From positions 1,984,001 to 2,048,000 of the forward strand of contig NZ_CP034753.1 of NCBI RefSeq assembly GCF_004006235.1: DNA of 64,000 nucleotides. Direction: 5' to 3'. Origin of the DNA: Agromyces sp. LHK192. GTDB lineage: Bacteria > Actinomycetota > Actinomycetes > Actinomycetales > Microbacteriaceae. The notes below the pieces were generated by a model, which searched no databases, had not been told where the DNA came from, and was given only the letters and a program-made list of their open reading frames with translations. The translations under genes were made by a program, and so were the position numbers. Positions 38,632 to 48,189 of the stretch are shown one piece after another (positions within the stretch are counted from its first letter, which is position 1; the number at the start of each line of letters is the position of its first letter).

Positions 38632-39780
38632 ATGCCTGCCATGCTACCGGCGCCCGCCGACCCCGCCCGGCGACTGGCCGGGGTGCTGCCCTCGGTGATC
38701 GCGAGCCTGGCCGGCACGGCAGACGCGCCGATCGGCCTCGGGCGGGCGCGCTCCGCGGTGGTCGCGCTCGTCGACGGTCTGGGGGCGTGGAACCTCGGTG
38801 CGCGTCGCGGGCACGCCCGGACCCTGGCCGGAGCGATGGGGAAGAAGGACGTCGTTCGGACCACGTTCCCATCCACCACGGCCGCGGCGATCGCGTCGTT
38901 CGCGACGGGCGCCGCGCCTGGCGCCCACGGCCTGGTCGGCTACCGCACGCTGGTGCCAGGGCGAGACGTGCTCGCGAACCAGTTGAACGGCTGGGAGCAG
39001 GGACTCCTGCCCGACGGCTGGCAGCGCCGTCCGACGCAGTTCGAGGCGGCGCGTGCGGCCGGTCTCTCGCCGTTCACGGTCGGCGCGCCTCGCTACGCGA
39101 ACTCGGGCTACACCGAAGCGGTGCTCCGCGGTTCCGACTACCGGCCCGCCTCCTCGATCGAGGAGCGGTTCGACCTCGCGCGGGAGATCGTCGACGGCGT
39201 CGACGGAGCCCTCGTGTACCTGTACGTCCCCGAGCTCGACCAGTTGGCCCACGCGCACGGGTGGGAATCCGATCGATGGGTGGCGGCCCTCGAACGGGTC
39301 GACGGTGCCGTCGCGGGCCTCGTGGCACGGATGCCGCAGAGCGCGGGACTCCTGGTGACCGCCGACCACGGCGTGGTCGACGTCCCGGCGCACCGACACG
39401 TCTTCATCGACCGGCCGGAGCTGATCGACGGGGTCCGCCACGTCGCCGGTGAACCGCGCTGCCTCGCGCTGTACTTCGAACCCGGGCTCGCGGCATCCGA
39501 CCGTGCGGCGCTCGTGCAGCGCTGGCGCGACGCCGAGGGGGAGCGCGCGTGGGTGGCCACCCGCGAGGAGGCGGTCACCGCCGGGCTCTACGGTCAGGTC
39601 GACGACGAGGTGCTGCCCCGCATCGGCGACCTGATCGTCGCGGCGCGCTCGGGCATCGCCTACTACGACCCGCGCGAGCCCGACCGCGGCGCCGAGCGCA
39701 TGATCGGCCAGCACGGATCGCTCACGGACGAGGAGTCCCGGGTGCCGCTCATCAGGTTCGGCGGGTACGAGACGCGATGA
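38632..39780 (+). CDS. alkaline-phosphatase-superfamily phosphodiesterase (nucleotide pyrophosphatase type)
   Basis: The 382-residue enzyme belongs to the type I phosphodiesterase/nucleotide pyrophosphatase family; its substrate is unknown. The metal-site motifs are [12 protein letters not shown] near 42-53, the nucleophile Thr in [15 protein letters not shown] near 80-92, [11 protein letters not shown] near 200 and [10 protein letters not shown] near 243. No signal peptide is seen, so it is likely cytosolic. AAGACT at 38619-38624 lies seven bases before the ATG, a leaderless start. It is divergent from parC. Its TGA stop codon is part of the terminator stem that follows. Confidence 0.85.
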   Translation: MPAMLPAPADPARRLAGVLPSVIASLAGTADAPIGLGRARSAVVALVDGLGAWNLGARRGHARTLAGAMGKKDVVRTTFPSTTAAAIASFATGAAPGAHGLVGYRTLVPGRDVLANQLNGWEQGLLPDGWQRRPTQFEAARAAGLSPFTVGAPRYANSGYTEAVLRGSDYRPASSIEERFDLAREIVDGVDGALVYLYVPELDQLAHAHGWESDRWVAALERVDGAVAGLVARMPQSAGLLVTADHGVVDVPAHRHVFIDRPELIDGVRHVAGEPRCLALYFEPGLAASDRAALVQRWRDAEGERAWVATREEAVTAGLYGQVDDEVLPRIGDLIVAARSGIAYYDPREPDRGAERMIGQHGSLTDEESRVPLIRFGGYETR

Positions 39781-39810
39781 GCGGATGCCCCGGGCCGGGG
39801 CATCCGCTCA
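39778..39810. terminator. bidirectional terminator made of an inverted octamer pair, including a stop codon
   Basis: Perfect 15-base-pair stem, TGAGCGGATGCCCCG and CGGGGCATCCGCTCA, with a three-base loop. The first TGA is the stop codon of the phosphodiesterase gene. Each arm carries CGGATGCC/GGCATCCG. Confidence 0.75.
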
Positions 39811-39844
39811 TCTCACGTGTCGTCCGCGCATCCGCGCGCCGCGA

Positions 39845-40444
39845 TCAGGACGGGAACTTGCCGTACTTCACCTGCGGCTTCGGAAGCCGCAGCGGGCGCA
39901 GCTGGAGCGCGCGCATCGCGGCGTACCAGCGCACCTTCTCGGCCTTGTCGCCGTACTTCGCCCGGAGCTTCTTGGTGAGGATCGCGCCGAGGATGATCAC
40001 GTCGACGAGGGCGATGATGAAGAAGCCCCACAGGAGCAGGATCGAGATCGACTGGATCTCGTAGCTCGGCACCAGGGTCAGCAGGATCACCAGGAACATC
40101 ACCGGGATGAGCACCTCGCCGACCGAGAACCGCGCGTCGACGTAGTCGCGCACGAACTTCTTCTGCGGACCGCGGTCGCGCATGGGCAGGTACTTCTCGT
40201 CGCCCATCGCCATGCCGATGCGCGCCTTCTCGCGCTGCTCGGCAGCCTTCGACTTCGCCTGCCGCGCCGCCTCCTTGCGGTCGTTCGGCACGAGCGGGCG
40301 CTTGTTCGCCGCCTCGCGCTCGGCGCGCGTCGGCGTCGGCGCACCCTTGCCGCCCTGCTTCAGTCGCGCCTGCGTCGCCTCGAGCGTCTCCGGCTGCGCG
40401 TCGGCGGGGGACTGGGTGGGAGTGTTCTCAGGTTGCTTGGCCAC
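39845..40444 (-). CDS. DUF3043 family membrane protein
   Basis: A 199-residue actinobacterial membrane protein of unknown function. Residues 1-80 are charged and probably cytosolic, with many Lys, Arg, Glu and Gln. DRGPQKKFVRDYVDARFSVG follows just before two adjacent helices at about 110-130 and 135-158, and the C-terminus is basic. The gene is classically found near the erpA and cytochrome oxidase genes, as here. It is divergent from the dipeptidase, with only 38 bases between the two start codons, so their promoters must overlap. Confidence 0.85.
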   Translation of the reverse strand: MAKQPENTPTQSPADAQPETLEATQARLKQGGKGAPTPTRAEREAANKRPLVPNDRKEAARQAKSKAAEQREKARIGMAMGDEKYLPMRDRGPQKKFVRDYVDARFSVGEVLIPVMFLVILLTLVPSYEIQSISILLLWGFFIIALVDVIILGAILTKKLRAKYGDKAEKVRWYAAMRALQLRPLRLPKPQVKYGKFPS

Positions 40445-40482
40445 GGGGTTCCTCGGAATCGGTAGATCTTAAGATTACCGGC

Positions 40483-41907
40483 ATGACGAACACCCCTCCG
40501 GCCGACCCGGACGAACTGCCGAACTCCGACCTCACCGACCGACTCCGCGCCGCCGTGGCGGCGGCATTCCCGACGACCGTCGCCGATCTCGCGCGCCTCG
40601 TCCGGATTCCGTCGGTGTCATGGCCCGCATTCGACCCCGAACACGTGGCGACGAGCGCGGAGGCCGTGGCAGAGCTCTTCCGCGGCACCGGCGTCTTCGA
40701 GCTCGTCGAGGTGCATCGTGCGCCGGTCGCCGGAAACGACGAGCTCGGCCAGCCCGCGGTCCTCGCGCATCGGCCGGCCCGAGCCGGTCGGCCGACCGTG
40801 CTCCTGTACGCGCACCACGACGTGCAGCCGCCCGGCAAGGACGAGGACTGGGAGACGCCGCCGTTCGAGCCCACGCAGCGCGGCGATCGCCTGCACGGTC
40901 GCGGCGCCGCGGACGACAAGGCCGGCGTCATGGCGCACGTCGGCGCCGTCCGCGCGATCGCCGAGGTCCTGGGCGACCTCGACCTCGGGCTCTCCGTGTT
41001 CATCGAGGGCGAGGAGGAGTGGCTGTCGCAGTCGTTCGCGAATTTCCTCCGGGAGCACCGCGACGCCCTCGCAGCCGACGCGATCATCGTCGCCGACTCG
41101 GGCAACTGGGACCTCGAGACGCCCGCGATCACCGTCGCGCTGCGCGGTGCCGTCGCCTTCAACCTGCGGATCGACACGCTCGCGCACGCGTCGCACTCGG
41201 GCATGTACGGCGGAGCGGTGCCCGATGCGATGCTGGCGGCGATCCGCCTCCTCGACTCGCTCTGGGACGCCGACGGCGCGGTCGCGGTCGACGGGCTCCG
41301 CGGCGCGGGCCTGGACGTGCCCGACTTCGACGAGGCGCAGCTCCGCGAGGAGACCGGCCTGCTCGACGGCGTCTCGCCGATCGGCCGCGGGCCGATCCTC
41401 TCGCGGATCTGGTCGGAGCCGTCGATCACGGTCACCGGGATCGACGCCCCGGATGTCGCGAACGCATCGAACACGCTGATCCCCGGCGTCCGCGTGCGGG
41501 TGAGCGCCCGCATCGCCCCGGGACAGGATGCCGACGAGGCGCTCGGCGCGATCAAGGCCCACCTCGAGGCGAATGCCCCGTTCGGCGCACGCCTGACCTT
41601 CGAGGCTCCCGACACCGGCCAGCCGTTCCTCGTCGACACCAGCGGGTGGGCGGTGGCCGCCACGAAGTCCGCGATGGCGGATGCCTGGGGCGTCGACCCG
41701 GTGGAGATCGGCGTGGGCGGCTCGATCCCGTTCATCGCCGAGCTCGTCGAGGAATTCCCCGGCGCGCAGATCCTGGTGACCGGCGTCGAAGACCCGGCGT
41801 CCAAGGCGCACAGCCCGAACGAGTCGCTGCACCTGGGCGTCTTCCAGAAGGCACTCCTCGCCGAGGCGCTGTTCCTCGCGCGACTGGATGCCGTACCGCG
41901 CCCGTGA
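40483..41907 (+). CDS. M20 family dipeptidase
   Basis: Cytosolic two-zinc peptidase of the M20 family, 474 residues. The metal ligands and catalytic residues are present: YAHHDVQPPG near 106-115, RGAADDKAG near 140, the general base in IEGEEEW near 172 and VADSGNW near 205. The lid domain follows, beginning at LRGAVAFNLRI. The specificity is unknown; relatives cleave varied dipeptides or carnosine-like compounds. TAAGAT at 40470-40475 is seven bases before the ATG, so it is probably leaderless. It lies upstream of erpA, which has its own promoter. Confidence 0.9.
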   Translation: MTNTPPADPDELPNSDLTDRLRAAVAAAFPTTVADLARLVRIPSVSWPAFDPEHVATSAEAVAELFRGTGVFELVEVHRAPVAGNDELGQPAVLAHRPARAGRPTVLLYAHHDVQPPGKDEDWETPPFEPTQRGDRLHGRGAADDKAGVMAHVGAVRAIAEVLGDLDLGLSVFIEGEEEWLSQSFANFLREHRDALAADAIIVADSGNWDLETPAITVALRGAVAFNLRIDTLAHASHSGMYGGAVPDAMLAAIRLLDSLWDADGAVAVDGLRGAGLDVPDFDEAQLREETGLLDGVSPIGRGPILSRIWSEPSITVTGIDAPDVANASNTLIPGVRVRVSARIAPGQDADEALGAIKAHLEANAPFGARLTFEAPDTGQPFLVDTSGWAVAATKSAMADAWGVDPVEIGVGGSIPFIAELVEEFPGAQILVTGVEDPASKAHSPNESLHLGVFQKALLAEALFLARLDAVPRP

Positions 41908-41958
41908 CGAGCCGGCCGACCGCGACGCGGTTCCAGCCGGTTCCCGGGATTGCGGGCG

Positions 41959-41964
41959 TACAAT
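41959..41964 (+). promoter_or_regulatory. candidate -10 box for erpA
   Basis: TACAAT, 42 bases before the erpA start and just after the dipeptidase gene; it gives a leader of about 35 bases that contains the AAGGAG ribosome site. Confidence 0.45.
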
Positions 41965-42006
41965 TGCCGCAGACCACCGGATTCCGCCGGACCCGCAAGG
42001 AGTGAG

Positions 42007-42357
42007 ATGAGCCAGACCGCGACCGAGAACGCCCACGGCGTCCAGCTGTCCGACAACGCTGCAGACAAGGTGCGCAGCCTGCTCGCGCAGGAGGGCCGCG
42101 AAGACCTCCGGCTGCGCGTCGCCGTCCAGCCGGGCGGCTGCTCGGGCCTCATCTACCAGCTGTACTTCGACGAGCGGCTGCTCGACGGCGATGCCGTCGT
42201 CGACTTCTCGGGCGTCGAGGTCATCGTCGACAAGATGAGCGTGCCCTACCTCGACGGCGCCTCGATCGACTTCGAGGACACCATCCAGAAGCAGGGCTTT
42301 ACCATCGACAACCCCAACGCCCAGGGCAGCTGCGCATGCGGGGATTCGTTCCACTGA
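42007..42357 (+). CDS. erpA: iron-sulfur cluster insertion protein (A-type carrier)
   Basis: Delivers iron-sulfur clusters to target proteins, plausibly including the Rieske protein encoded 6 kb away. The 116-residue protein has the three conserved cysteines of the HesB/IscA family: one in QPGGCSGLIYQL near 42 and two in GSCACGDSFH at the C-terminus. The ATG at 42007 is fixed by AAGGAG six bases upstream. A strong terminator follows, so it is a single-gene unit ahead of ctaC. Confidence 0.94.
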   Translation: MSQTATENAHGVQLSDNAADKVRSLLAQEGREDLRLRVAVQPGGCSGLIYQLYFDERLLDGDAVVDFSGVEVIVDKMSVPYLDGASIDFEDTIQKQGFTIDNPNAQGSCACGDSFH

Positions 42358-42373
42358 GGCCGCACGGACCCGT

Positions 42374-42407
42374 CGAAGGGGAGGACGCGAAAGCGTCCTC
42401 CCCTTCG
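42374..42407 (+). terminator. terminator after erpA
   Basis: Perfect 15-base-pair stem, CGAAGGGGAGGACGC and GCGTCCTCCCCTTCG, closed by a GAAA tetraloop and followed by TGTTTCC. This is one of the most stable hairpins in the window. Confidence 0.85.
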
Positions 42408-42555
42408 TGTTTCCGCCGATGGAGCACGGAATCCGCAGGATTCTGCGGACGACACCGGGCTTCGGTGCACATCTGGCCGTTCGACTCGGAGTAGGCTAGG
42501 CAACGATCCATGCGCTTCACTGAGAAGCGCCTTCGAGTCTCCCGAAAGGTCACCG

Positions 42556-43458
42556 GTGCGCCACAATCGCCGACTCCGATGGGCTGCTGTTCCGATCGCA
42601 GCGACACTCAGTCTCGTGCTCGCGGGGTGCACGCAGGCTCAGTTGCACGGCTTCCTGCCGGGCTTCGAGGAGGGCGAGCCGTCCGTCACGAACCACACCG
42701 ACCGCGTCGCCGGCCTCTGGGTCACGTCGTGGATCGTCCTGCTCGTCGTCGGCGTGATCACCTGGGGCCTGACGATCTGGGCGGTCATCGCCTACCGCCG
42801 CCGTCGCGGCCAGACCGGTCTGCCGGTGCAGCTGCGCTACAACATGCCGATCGAGATCTTCTACACGATCGTGCCGCTGATCCTCGTCCTCGGCTTCTTC
42901 GCTTTCACCGCCCGCGACCAGGCCGCGATCGAGCAGCGGTTCGCCGAGGACGACCTCGACGTCAAGATCGAGGTCATCGCGAAGCAGTGGGCCTGGGACT
43001 TCAACTACGTCAATGAAGACGTCTACTCGCCCGGCATCCAGGGCCAGCTCGACGAGGAGGGCCCGAAGGGCTCGCTCGTGCAGTCGGAACTGCCGACGCT
43101 CTACCTGCCGGTCGACGCCAACGTGGAGATCGAGCTCGAGTCGCGTGACGTCATCCACTCCTTCTGGGTCGTCGACTTCCTCTACAAGAAGGACATGTAC
43201 CCGGGCAAGACCAATTACATGTCGTTGACCACGCAGCGCGAGGGCACCTACGAGGGCAAGTGCGCCGAGCTCTGCGGCGAGTACCACTCGCTCATGCTGT
43301 TCAACGTCAAGGTCGTCTCGCAGGCCGAGTACGACGAGTACATCGACTCGCTTCGCGACCTCGGCCAGGAGGGCCAGCTTTCGAACGAGTACGACCGCAA
43401 CCAGAACCTTCCGGGCACGGGCGCGCCCGAACTGAAAGAGGAGCACGAAGCCGAATGA
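42556..43458 (+). CDS. ctaC: cytochrome c oxidase subunit II
   Basis: Carries the CuA center that receives electrons for the aa3 oxidase. The 300-residue precursor has a lipoprotein signal peptide with lipobox VLAGC (Cys25), two transmembrane helices at about 50-75 and 95-115, and a periplasm-side cupredoxin domain with the CuA ligands in [12 protein letters not shown] near 236-247 and the upstream His. The start is GTG, and TAGGCT lies at 42492-42497. Its stop overlaps the ctaD start (ATGA), so the two are translationally coupled. Confidence 0.95.
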   Translation: MRHNRRLRWAAVPIAATLSLVLAGCTQAQLHGFLPGFEEGEPSVTNHTDRVAGLWVTSWIVLLVVGVITWGLTIWAVIAYRRRRGQTGLPVQLRYNMPIEIFYTIVPLILVLGFFAFTARDQAAIEQRFAEDDLDVKIEVIAKQWAWDFNYVNEDVYSPGIQGQLDEEGPKGSLVQSELPTLYLPVDANVEIELESRDVIHSFWVVDFLYKKDMYPGKTNYMSLTTQREGTYEGKCAELCGEYHSLMLFNVKVVSQAEYDEYIDSLRDLGQEGQLSNEYDRNQNLPGTGAPELKEEHEAE

Positions 43459-45161
43459 GTACCGCGATTCCCTTCGGCGCTTCGAAGGTCGAGCGCAAGG
43501 GCAACATCCTCGTCCGATGGATCACCTCGACTGACCACAAGGTCATCGGGTACCTGTACCTGATCACCTCGTTCATCTACTTCTGCATCGCGGGCGTGAT
43601 GGCGCTGATCATCCGCGCCCAGCTCTTCGAGCCCGGCCTCGAGATCGTGCAGACGCGCGAGCAGTACAACCAGCTGTTCACCATGCACGGCACGATCATG
43701 CTGCTCATGTTCGCGACCCCGCTCTTCGCCGGGTTCGCGAACGTGCTGATGCCGCTGCAGATCGGCGCTCCCGATGTCGCGTTCCCGCGGCTGAACGCGT
43801 TCGCGTACTGGCTGTTCAACTTCGGGTCGCTCATCGCCGTCGCCGGCTTCTTCACGCCGCAGGGCGCCGCCTCGTTCGGGTGGTTCGCGTATCAACCGCT
43901 CGCGTCGACGACGTTCTCACCAGGAGTGGGCGGCAACCTCTGGATGCTGGGCCTCGGCCTCTCGGGTTTCGGCACGATCCTCGGTGCGGTGAACTTCATC
44001 ACGACCATCATCACGATGCGCGCCCCCGGTATGACGATGTTCCGCATGCCGATCTTCACCTGGAACACGCTCGTCACCTCGATCCTCGTGCTGATGGCGT
44101 TCCCGGTGCTCGCCGCCGCGATGCTCGCGGCCGCCGCCGACCGCGTGTTCGGCGCCCACATCTACGATCCCGCCAACGGCGGAGTCATCCTGTGGCAGCA
44201 CCTGTTCTGGTTCTTCGGCCACCCCGAGGTCTACATCATCGCGCTGCCGTTCTTCGGCATCGTGTCCGAGATCTTCCCCGTGTTCAGCCGCAAGCCGATC
44301 TTCGGGTACAAGACGCTCGTCTATGCGACGATCGCGATCGCAGCCCTCTCGGTCACCGTGTGGGCGCACCACATGTACGTCACCGGCTCTGTGCTGCTGC
44401 CGTTCTTCGCCCTGATGACGATGCTCATCGCCGTACCGACGGGTGTGAAGATCTTCAACTGGATCGGCACGATGTGGCGAGGGTCGATCACGTTCGAGAC
44501 ACCACTCGTGTGGTCGCTCGGCTTCCTCATCACGTTCGTGTTCGGTGGCCTCACGGGCGTCATCCTCGCGTCGCCGCCGCTCGACTTCGCCGTGTCCGAC
44601 ACGTACTTCGTCGTCGCGCACTTCCACTACGTCGTCTTCGGCACGGTCGTGTTCGCGATGTTCGCCGGCTTCTACTTCTGGTGGCCGAAGTGGACGGGCA
44701 AGCTGCTCAACGAGAAGCTCGGCATGTGGCACTTCTGGCTGCTCTTCATCGGCTTCCACATGACCTTCCTCATCCAGCACTGGCTGGGCGTCGTGGCCAT
44801 GCCGCGCCGGTACTACTCGTACCTGCCGGAAGACAACATCACGTGGATGAACCAGGTGTCCACGATCGGCGCCGCGGTGCTCGCGGCTTCGCTCATCCCG
44901 TTCTTCCTGAACGTCTACATCACCGCGCGCCGCGCACCGAAGGTCACGGTGAACGACCCGTGGGGCTACGGTCGGTCGCTCGAGTGGGCGACGAGCTGCC
45001 CGCCGCCTCGCCACAACTTCACCTCGATCCCGCGCATCCGCTCGGAGTCGCCGGCGTTCGACCTCAACCACCCCGAGGCCGGTATTCCGGTGGGCATCGG
45101 TCCTGCCAAGGACGCGCCCGAAGCACCCGTGTACGACGCAGCGACGAAGGAAGTCAAGTAG
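43455..45161 (+). CDS. ctaD: cytochrome c oxidase subunit I
   Basis: Catalytic subunit of the aa3 oxidase, with heme a, the heme a3-CuB site and proton channels. The 568-residue protein has about 12 transmembrane helices. Visible ligands are His in [10 protein letters not shown] (heme a), the FFGHPEVYI motif with the His-Tyr cross-link region, WAHHMY for CuB and [12 protein letters not shown] for the two hemes. The start ATG at 43455 overlaps the ctaC stop. The last 35 residues form a cytosolic Pro-rich tail. ctaF begins immediately after the stop. Confidence 0.97.
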   Translation: MSTAIPFGASKVERKGNILVRWITSTDHKVIGYLYLITSFIYFCIAGVMALIIRAQLFEPGLEIVQTREQYNQLFTMHGTIMLLMFATPLFAGFANVLMPLQIGAPDVAFPRLNAFAYWLFNFGSLIAVAGFFTPQGAASFGWFAYQPLASTTFSPGVGGNLWMLGLGLSGFGTILGAVNFITTIITMRAPGMTMFRMPIFTWNTLVTSILVLMAFPVLAAAMLAAAADRVFGAHIYDPANGGVILWQHLFWFFGHPEVYIIALPFFGIVSEIFPVFSRKPIFGYKTLVYATIAIAALSVTVWAHHMYVTGSVLLPFFALMTMLIAVPTGVKIFNWIGTMWRGSITFETPLVWSLGFLITFVFGGLTGVILASPPLDFAVSDTYFVVAHFHYVVFGTVVFAMFAGFYFWWPKWTGKLLNEKLGMWHFWLLFIGFHMTFLIQHWLGVVAMPRRYYSYLPEDNITWMNQVSTIGAAVLAASLIPFFLNVYITARRAPKVTVNDPWGYGRSLEWATSCPPPRHNFTSIPRIRSESPAFDLNHPEAGIPVGIGPAKDAPEAPVYDAATKEVK

Positions 45162-45578
45162 ATGCGCGCGAACATCGTCCTGTTCTGGGTCCTCGCCGGA
45201 TTCTTCGCGTTCGCGGCGGCGCTCTACATCGCGTGGACGTGGATCGAGTACGGGGAGCCCGAGTGGGTCGGACTCGTCGCGATCTCACTGACGGCCGTAC
45301 TGGCGGCGTTCATCGCCTTCTACCTCGGCCGTGTGCACGCCGCGCAGGGCGGAACGCTCCCTGAGGACCGGCTCGACGCGAACATCGACGACGGCGACCC
45401 CGAGCTCGGTTTCTTCAGCCCGTGGAGCTGGTGGCCGCTGGTGCTCGCCGGTGCCGCCGCGCTGGCCTTCCTCGGCCTTGCAGTGGGCTTCTGGATCGCG
45501 TTCATCGCCGTTCCGATCGCCGTGATAGCGCTCGTCGGCTGGGTGTACGAGTACTACCGCGGACACTTCGCCCGCTGA
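45162..45578 (+). CDS. ctaF: cytochrome c oxidase subunit IV (actinobacterial)
   Basis: Small accessory subunit of the actinobacterial bc1-aa3 supercomplex. It is 138 residues with four hydrophobic helices: about 5-24, 30-50, 84-103 and 106-126. The DDGDPELGFFSPWSWWPL segment before helix 3 is the family signature. The ATG follows the ctaD stop with no spacer, which implies coupled translation. A long terminator closes the ctaC-ctaD-ctaF operon. Confidence 0.93.
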   Translation: MRANIVLFWVLAGFFAFAAALYIAWTWIEYGEPEWVGLVAISLTAVLAAFIAFYLGRVHAAQGGTLPEDRLDANIDDGDPELGFFSPWSWWPLVLAGAAALAFLGLAVGFWIAFIAVPIAVIALVGWVYEYYRGHFAR

Positions 45579-45585
45579 CCGATAC

Positions 45586-45625
45586 CGAAGAGGCCCGGTG
45601 CGCAGTCGCGCACCGGGCCTCTTCG
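45586..45625 (+). terminator. terminator after ctaF
   Basis: Perfect 18-base-pair stem, CGAAGAGGCCCGGTGCGC and its complement at 45608-45625, with a four-base loop AGTC, right after ctaF and facing the convergent methyltransferase gene. Confidence 0.85.
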
Positions 45626-45652
45626 TGTACCGGCTTCGAATGGTGGCTCGTT

Positions 45653-46549
45653 TCAGGGTCGTTGGAAGGTCATGACGTCGACGGAGACGGTCACGGTGAG
45701 CGTGTCGGCATCATCGCCCGAGGCCTCTCTTCGAACGCTGTCGCCCTGACGACCATGGCGGGCTGACGGCCCCATCCCGATGATCCACTCGCGTGCAACG
45801 GGATCCGCCTCGATCGTGTAGTCGACGCGCACGCTCGCTCGAAGGTCGAACCCACTCCGTCCGAGGCGGTCGGCCACCGCGGCATCCTTGTCGTCGGGAA
45901 TCTCCAGCATCGCGCCGGCTTCTCGCAGCTCGGTGAGGTGACGCGCGGTCGGCACGACGACGATGAGCGCCCCGCCGGGCCGCAGGACCCGCGCGAACTC
46001 GTCTGGGTTGCGCGGCGCGAAGACGTCGAGTGCGACGTCCGCCGATCCATCGCGCAGCGGCAGGGGTCGCCAGAGGTCCAGGACCACGCCGGTGGATTCA
46101 GCCGCCGTGCCGACCGTTCGCATCGCGGCTCGTACGGCGTCAGGGGAGCGGTCGGTGAGCGCGACGCGCGTGATCGCAGGAACGGCCGCGACGAGTGACC
46201 GCGTGTAGTGCCCGGTTCCGCATCCCAGGTCGACCAACGAGATCGATTCGTCGTTACGGTCGATGCGATCGCGGTCGGTGTCGGTCAGCCGGTTGCGGAC
46301 GGCTTCGGCGACCTGCTGCATGACCGGCGTGTAGAGGCCGGAGCCGAGCAACGCGGCCCGGCGTTCGAGCATCGCACGATCGTCGCCGATCGTTCTGGGA
46401 GCGCCAGGTGGAAGCAGGGTGATGAAGCCGTACTTCGAGCGGTCGAACCGATGCCCTGACGTGCAGCCGAACGTTCGGCCGTCCTCGGCGACGGGCGAGA
46501 GGTCCTGAAAACAGTTCGGGCACCGGAGCCAGGTCGAATCGATCGACAT
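45653..46549 (-). CDS. RlmA-like 23S rRNA (guanine-N1)-methyltransferase
   Basis: SAM-dependent methyltransferase, 298 residues. An N-terminal zinc finger is formed by CPNCFQDL and FGCTSGHRFD (residues about 9-33). The Rossmann fold has VDLGCGTGHYTRSL near 107-120 and VLRPGGALIVVVP near 205. RlmA proteins methylate G745 or G748 of 23S rRNA, and the type II relatives provide tylosin self-resistance; which position is used here cannot be told. It sits between the ctaF terminator and qcrB, 32 bases after the qcrB stop on the same strand, an unusual insertion in the respiratory cluster. Confidence 0.85.
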   Translation of the reverse strand: MSIDSTWLRCPNCFQDLSPVAEDGRTFGCTSGHRFDRSKYGFITLLPPGAPRTIGDDRAMLERRAALLGSGLYTPVMQQVAEAVRNRLTDTDRDRIDRNDESISLVDLGCGTGHYTRSLVAAVPAITRVALTDRSPDAVRAAMRTVGTAAESTGVVLDLWRPLPLRDGSADVALDVFAPRNPDEFARVLRPGGALIVVVPTARHLTELREAGAMLEIPDDKDAAVADRLGRSGFDLRASVRVDYTIEADPVAREWIIGMGPSARHGRQGDSVRREASGDDADTLTVTVSVDVMTFQRP

Positions 46550-46581
46550 GGCGCCTGGTGCCCGAACTGGATGGTGCTGGA

Positions 46582-48189
46582 TCAGTGGTGCTCGTCGTGG
46601 TGCGACGCCTCGAGCTCCGCACGCCCGACCGGGGCGATGCGGTCCTCGAAGAACCAGCGCGAGAGCGAAGCACGGATCTTCTGACCGAAGGTGATCTTGC
46701 CACGAGCGTTCGGGCGGATCATCAGCGGCGCGTAGCTCTCGAAGCTCACGAGGCGCCAGCGGTCGTACTCGTCGAGCGGTTGGTGCACCTCGATGAACTC
46801 GCCGCCCGGCAGCTTCACGATGCGGCCCGACTCGTAGCCGTGCAGCACGATCTCGCGGTCCTTCTTCTGCAGCGCGAGGCACACGCGCTTCGTGATGAAG
46901 TACGCGATGAACGGTCCGATGATCACGACGGCCTGCAGGGCGTGGATCACGCCCTCCATCGTGAGCCAGAAGTGCGTGGCCAGGATGTCCGAGCTCGCGG
47001 CGGCCCAGAGGCCGGCGTAGAACGTGACGCCCGCCGCACCGATCGCGGTCCGGGTGGGCGCGTTGCGCGGCCGGTCGGCGATGTGGTGCTCGCGCTTGTC
47101 GCCTGTGACCCAGGCCTCGATGAACGGGTACGCGATCGCAAGGAGCAGGAAGACACCGATGCCGGCGAGCGGCACGAGGATGTTGAACGACCACGTGCGG
47201 TCCAGCCAGACGAACTCCCAACCCGGCGGGATGAGTCGCAGGGCACCGTCGGCGAAGCCGATGTACCAGTCGGGCTGAGTTCCGGCCGAGACGGGGGAGG
47301 GGTCGTACGGGCCGTAGTTCCAGATCGGGTTGATCGTGAACAGCGACGCGATCAGCGCGAGCACGCCGAAGATGATGAAGAAGAAGCCGCCGGCCTTGGC
47401 CGCGTAGATCGGGAGGATGGGCGGGCCGACCGCGTTGCCGGGCGTCTTGCCGGGGCCGGCGTACTGCGTGTGCTTGTGGACGACCACGAGCACCAGGTGG
47501 ATCGCGATCAAGGCGACGACCAGCGCGGGGAGCAGCAGGATGTGCAGCGTGTACAGGCGCCCGACGATGTCGGTGCCCGGGAACTCGCCGCCGAACAGCA
47601 GGAAGGAGATCCAGGTGCCGACGAGCGGGATGCCCTTGACCATGCCGTTGATGATCGCGAGGCCGTTACCCGACAGCAGGTCGTCGGGGAGCGAATAGCC
47701 GGTGAAGCCCTCGGCCATGGCCAGGATGAACAGCACGAAGCCGATCAGCCAGTTGAACTCGCGCGGCTTGCGGAATGCGCCGGTGAAGAAGATGCGGAGC
47801 ATGTGGAGGCCGATGGCCGCCACGAACATGAGCGCCGCCCAGTGGTGCATCTGGCGCACGAACAGGCCGCCGCGAATGTCGAACGAGATGTCGAGGGTGG
47901 ATGCCATCGCGACCGACATCTCGACGCCCTTGAGTGGCACGTACGAGCCGTCGTAGTGCACCTCGGCCATGGAGGCCTGGAAGAAGAACGTCAGGAACGT
48001 GCCGGAGATGAGCACGACGACGAAGCTGAAGAGCGCGACCTCACCGAGCAGGAACGACCAGTGGTCGGGGAAGGCCTTGCGACCGAGCTCCTTGACGAAG
48101 CCGGCGATGCTCGTGCGTTCGTTGACGTAGACGGACGCGGCCGCCGTGAACGACCGCTTCTGCGGCGCGTTGGACGTTGCGGTGCTCAA
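46582..48189 (-). CDS. qcrB: cytochrome bc1 complex cytochrome b subunit
   Basis: Membrane core of the bc1 complex: it binds two b hemes and oxidises menaquinol. The 535-residue protein has the usual eight to nine helices, heme-ligand His pairs such as RQMHHWAALMFV and IHLVLVVVHKHTQ, and the quinol-site PxxW variant in the middle. A cytosolic extension of about 120 residues follows the last helix, as in other Actinobacteria. The start is TTG, overlapping the qcrA stop as TTGA, so translation depends on qcrA. Drug-target residues of this subunit were not analysed. Confidence 0.95.
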   Translation of the reverse strand: MSTATSNAPQKRSFTAAASVYVNERTSIAGFVKELGRKAFPDHWSFLLGEVALFSFVVVLISGTFLTFFFQASMAEVHYDGSYVPLKGVEMSVAMASTLDISFDIRGGLFVRQMHHWAALMFVAAIGLHMLRIFFTGAFRKPREFNWLIGFVLFILAMAEGFTGYSLPDDLLSGNGLAIINGMVKGIPLVGTWISFLLFGGEFPGTDIVGRLYTLHILLLPALVVALIAIHLVLVVVHKHTQYAGPGKTPGNAVGPPILPIYAAKAGGFFFIIFGVLALIASLFTINPIWNYGPYDPSPVSAGTQPDWYIGFADGALRLIPPGWEFVWLDRTWSFNILVPLAGIGVFLLLAIAYPFIEAWVTGDKREHHIADRPRNAPTRTAIGAAGVTFYAGLWAAASSDILATHFWLTMEGVIHALQAVVIIGPFIAYFITKRVCLALQKKDREIVLHGYESGRIVKLPGGEFIEVHQPLDEYDRWRLVSFESYAPLMIRPNARGKITFGQKIRASLSRWFFEDRIAPVGRAELEASHHDEHH

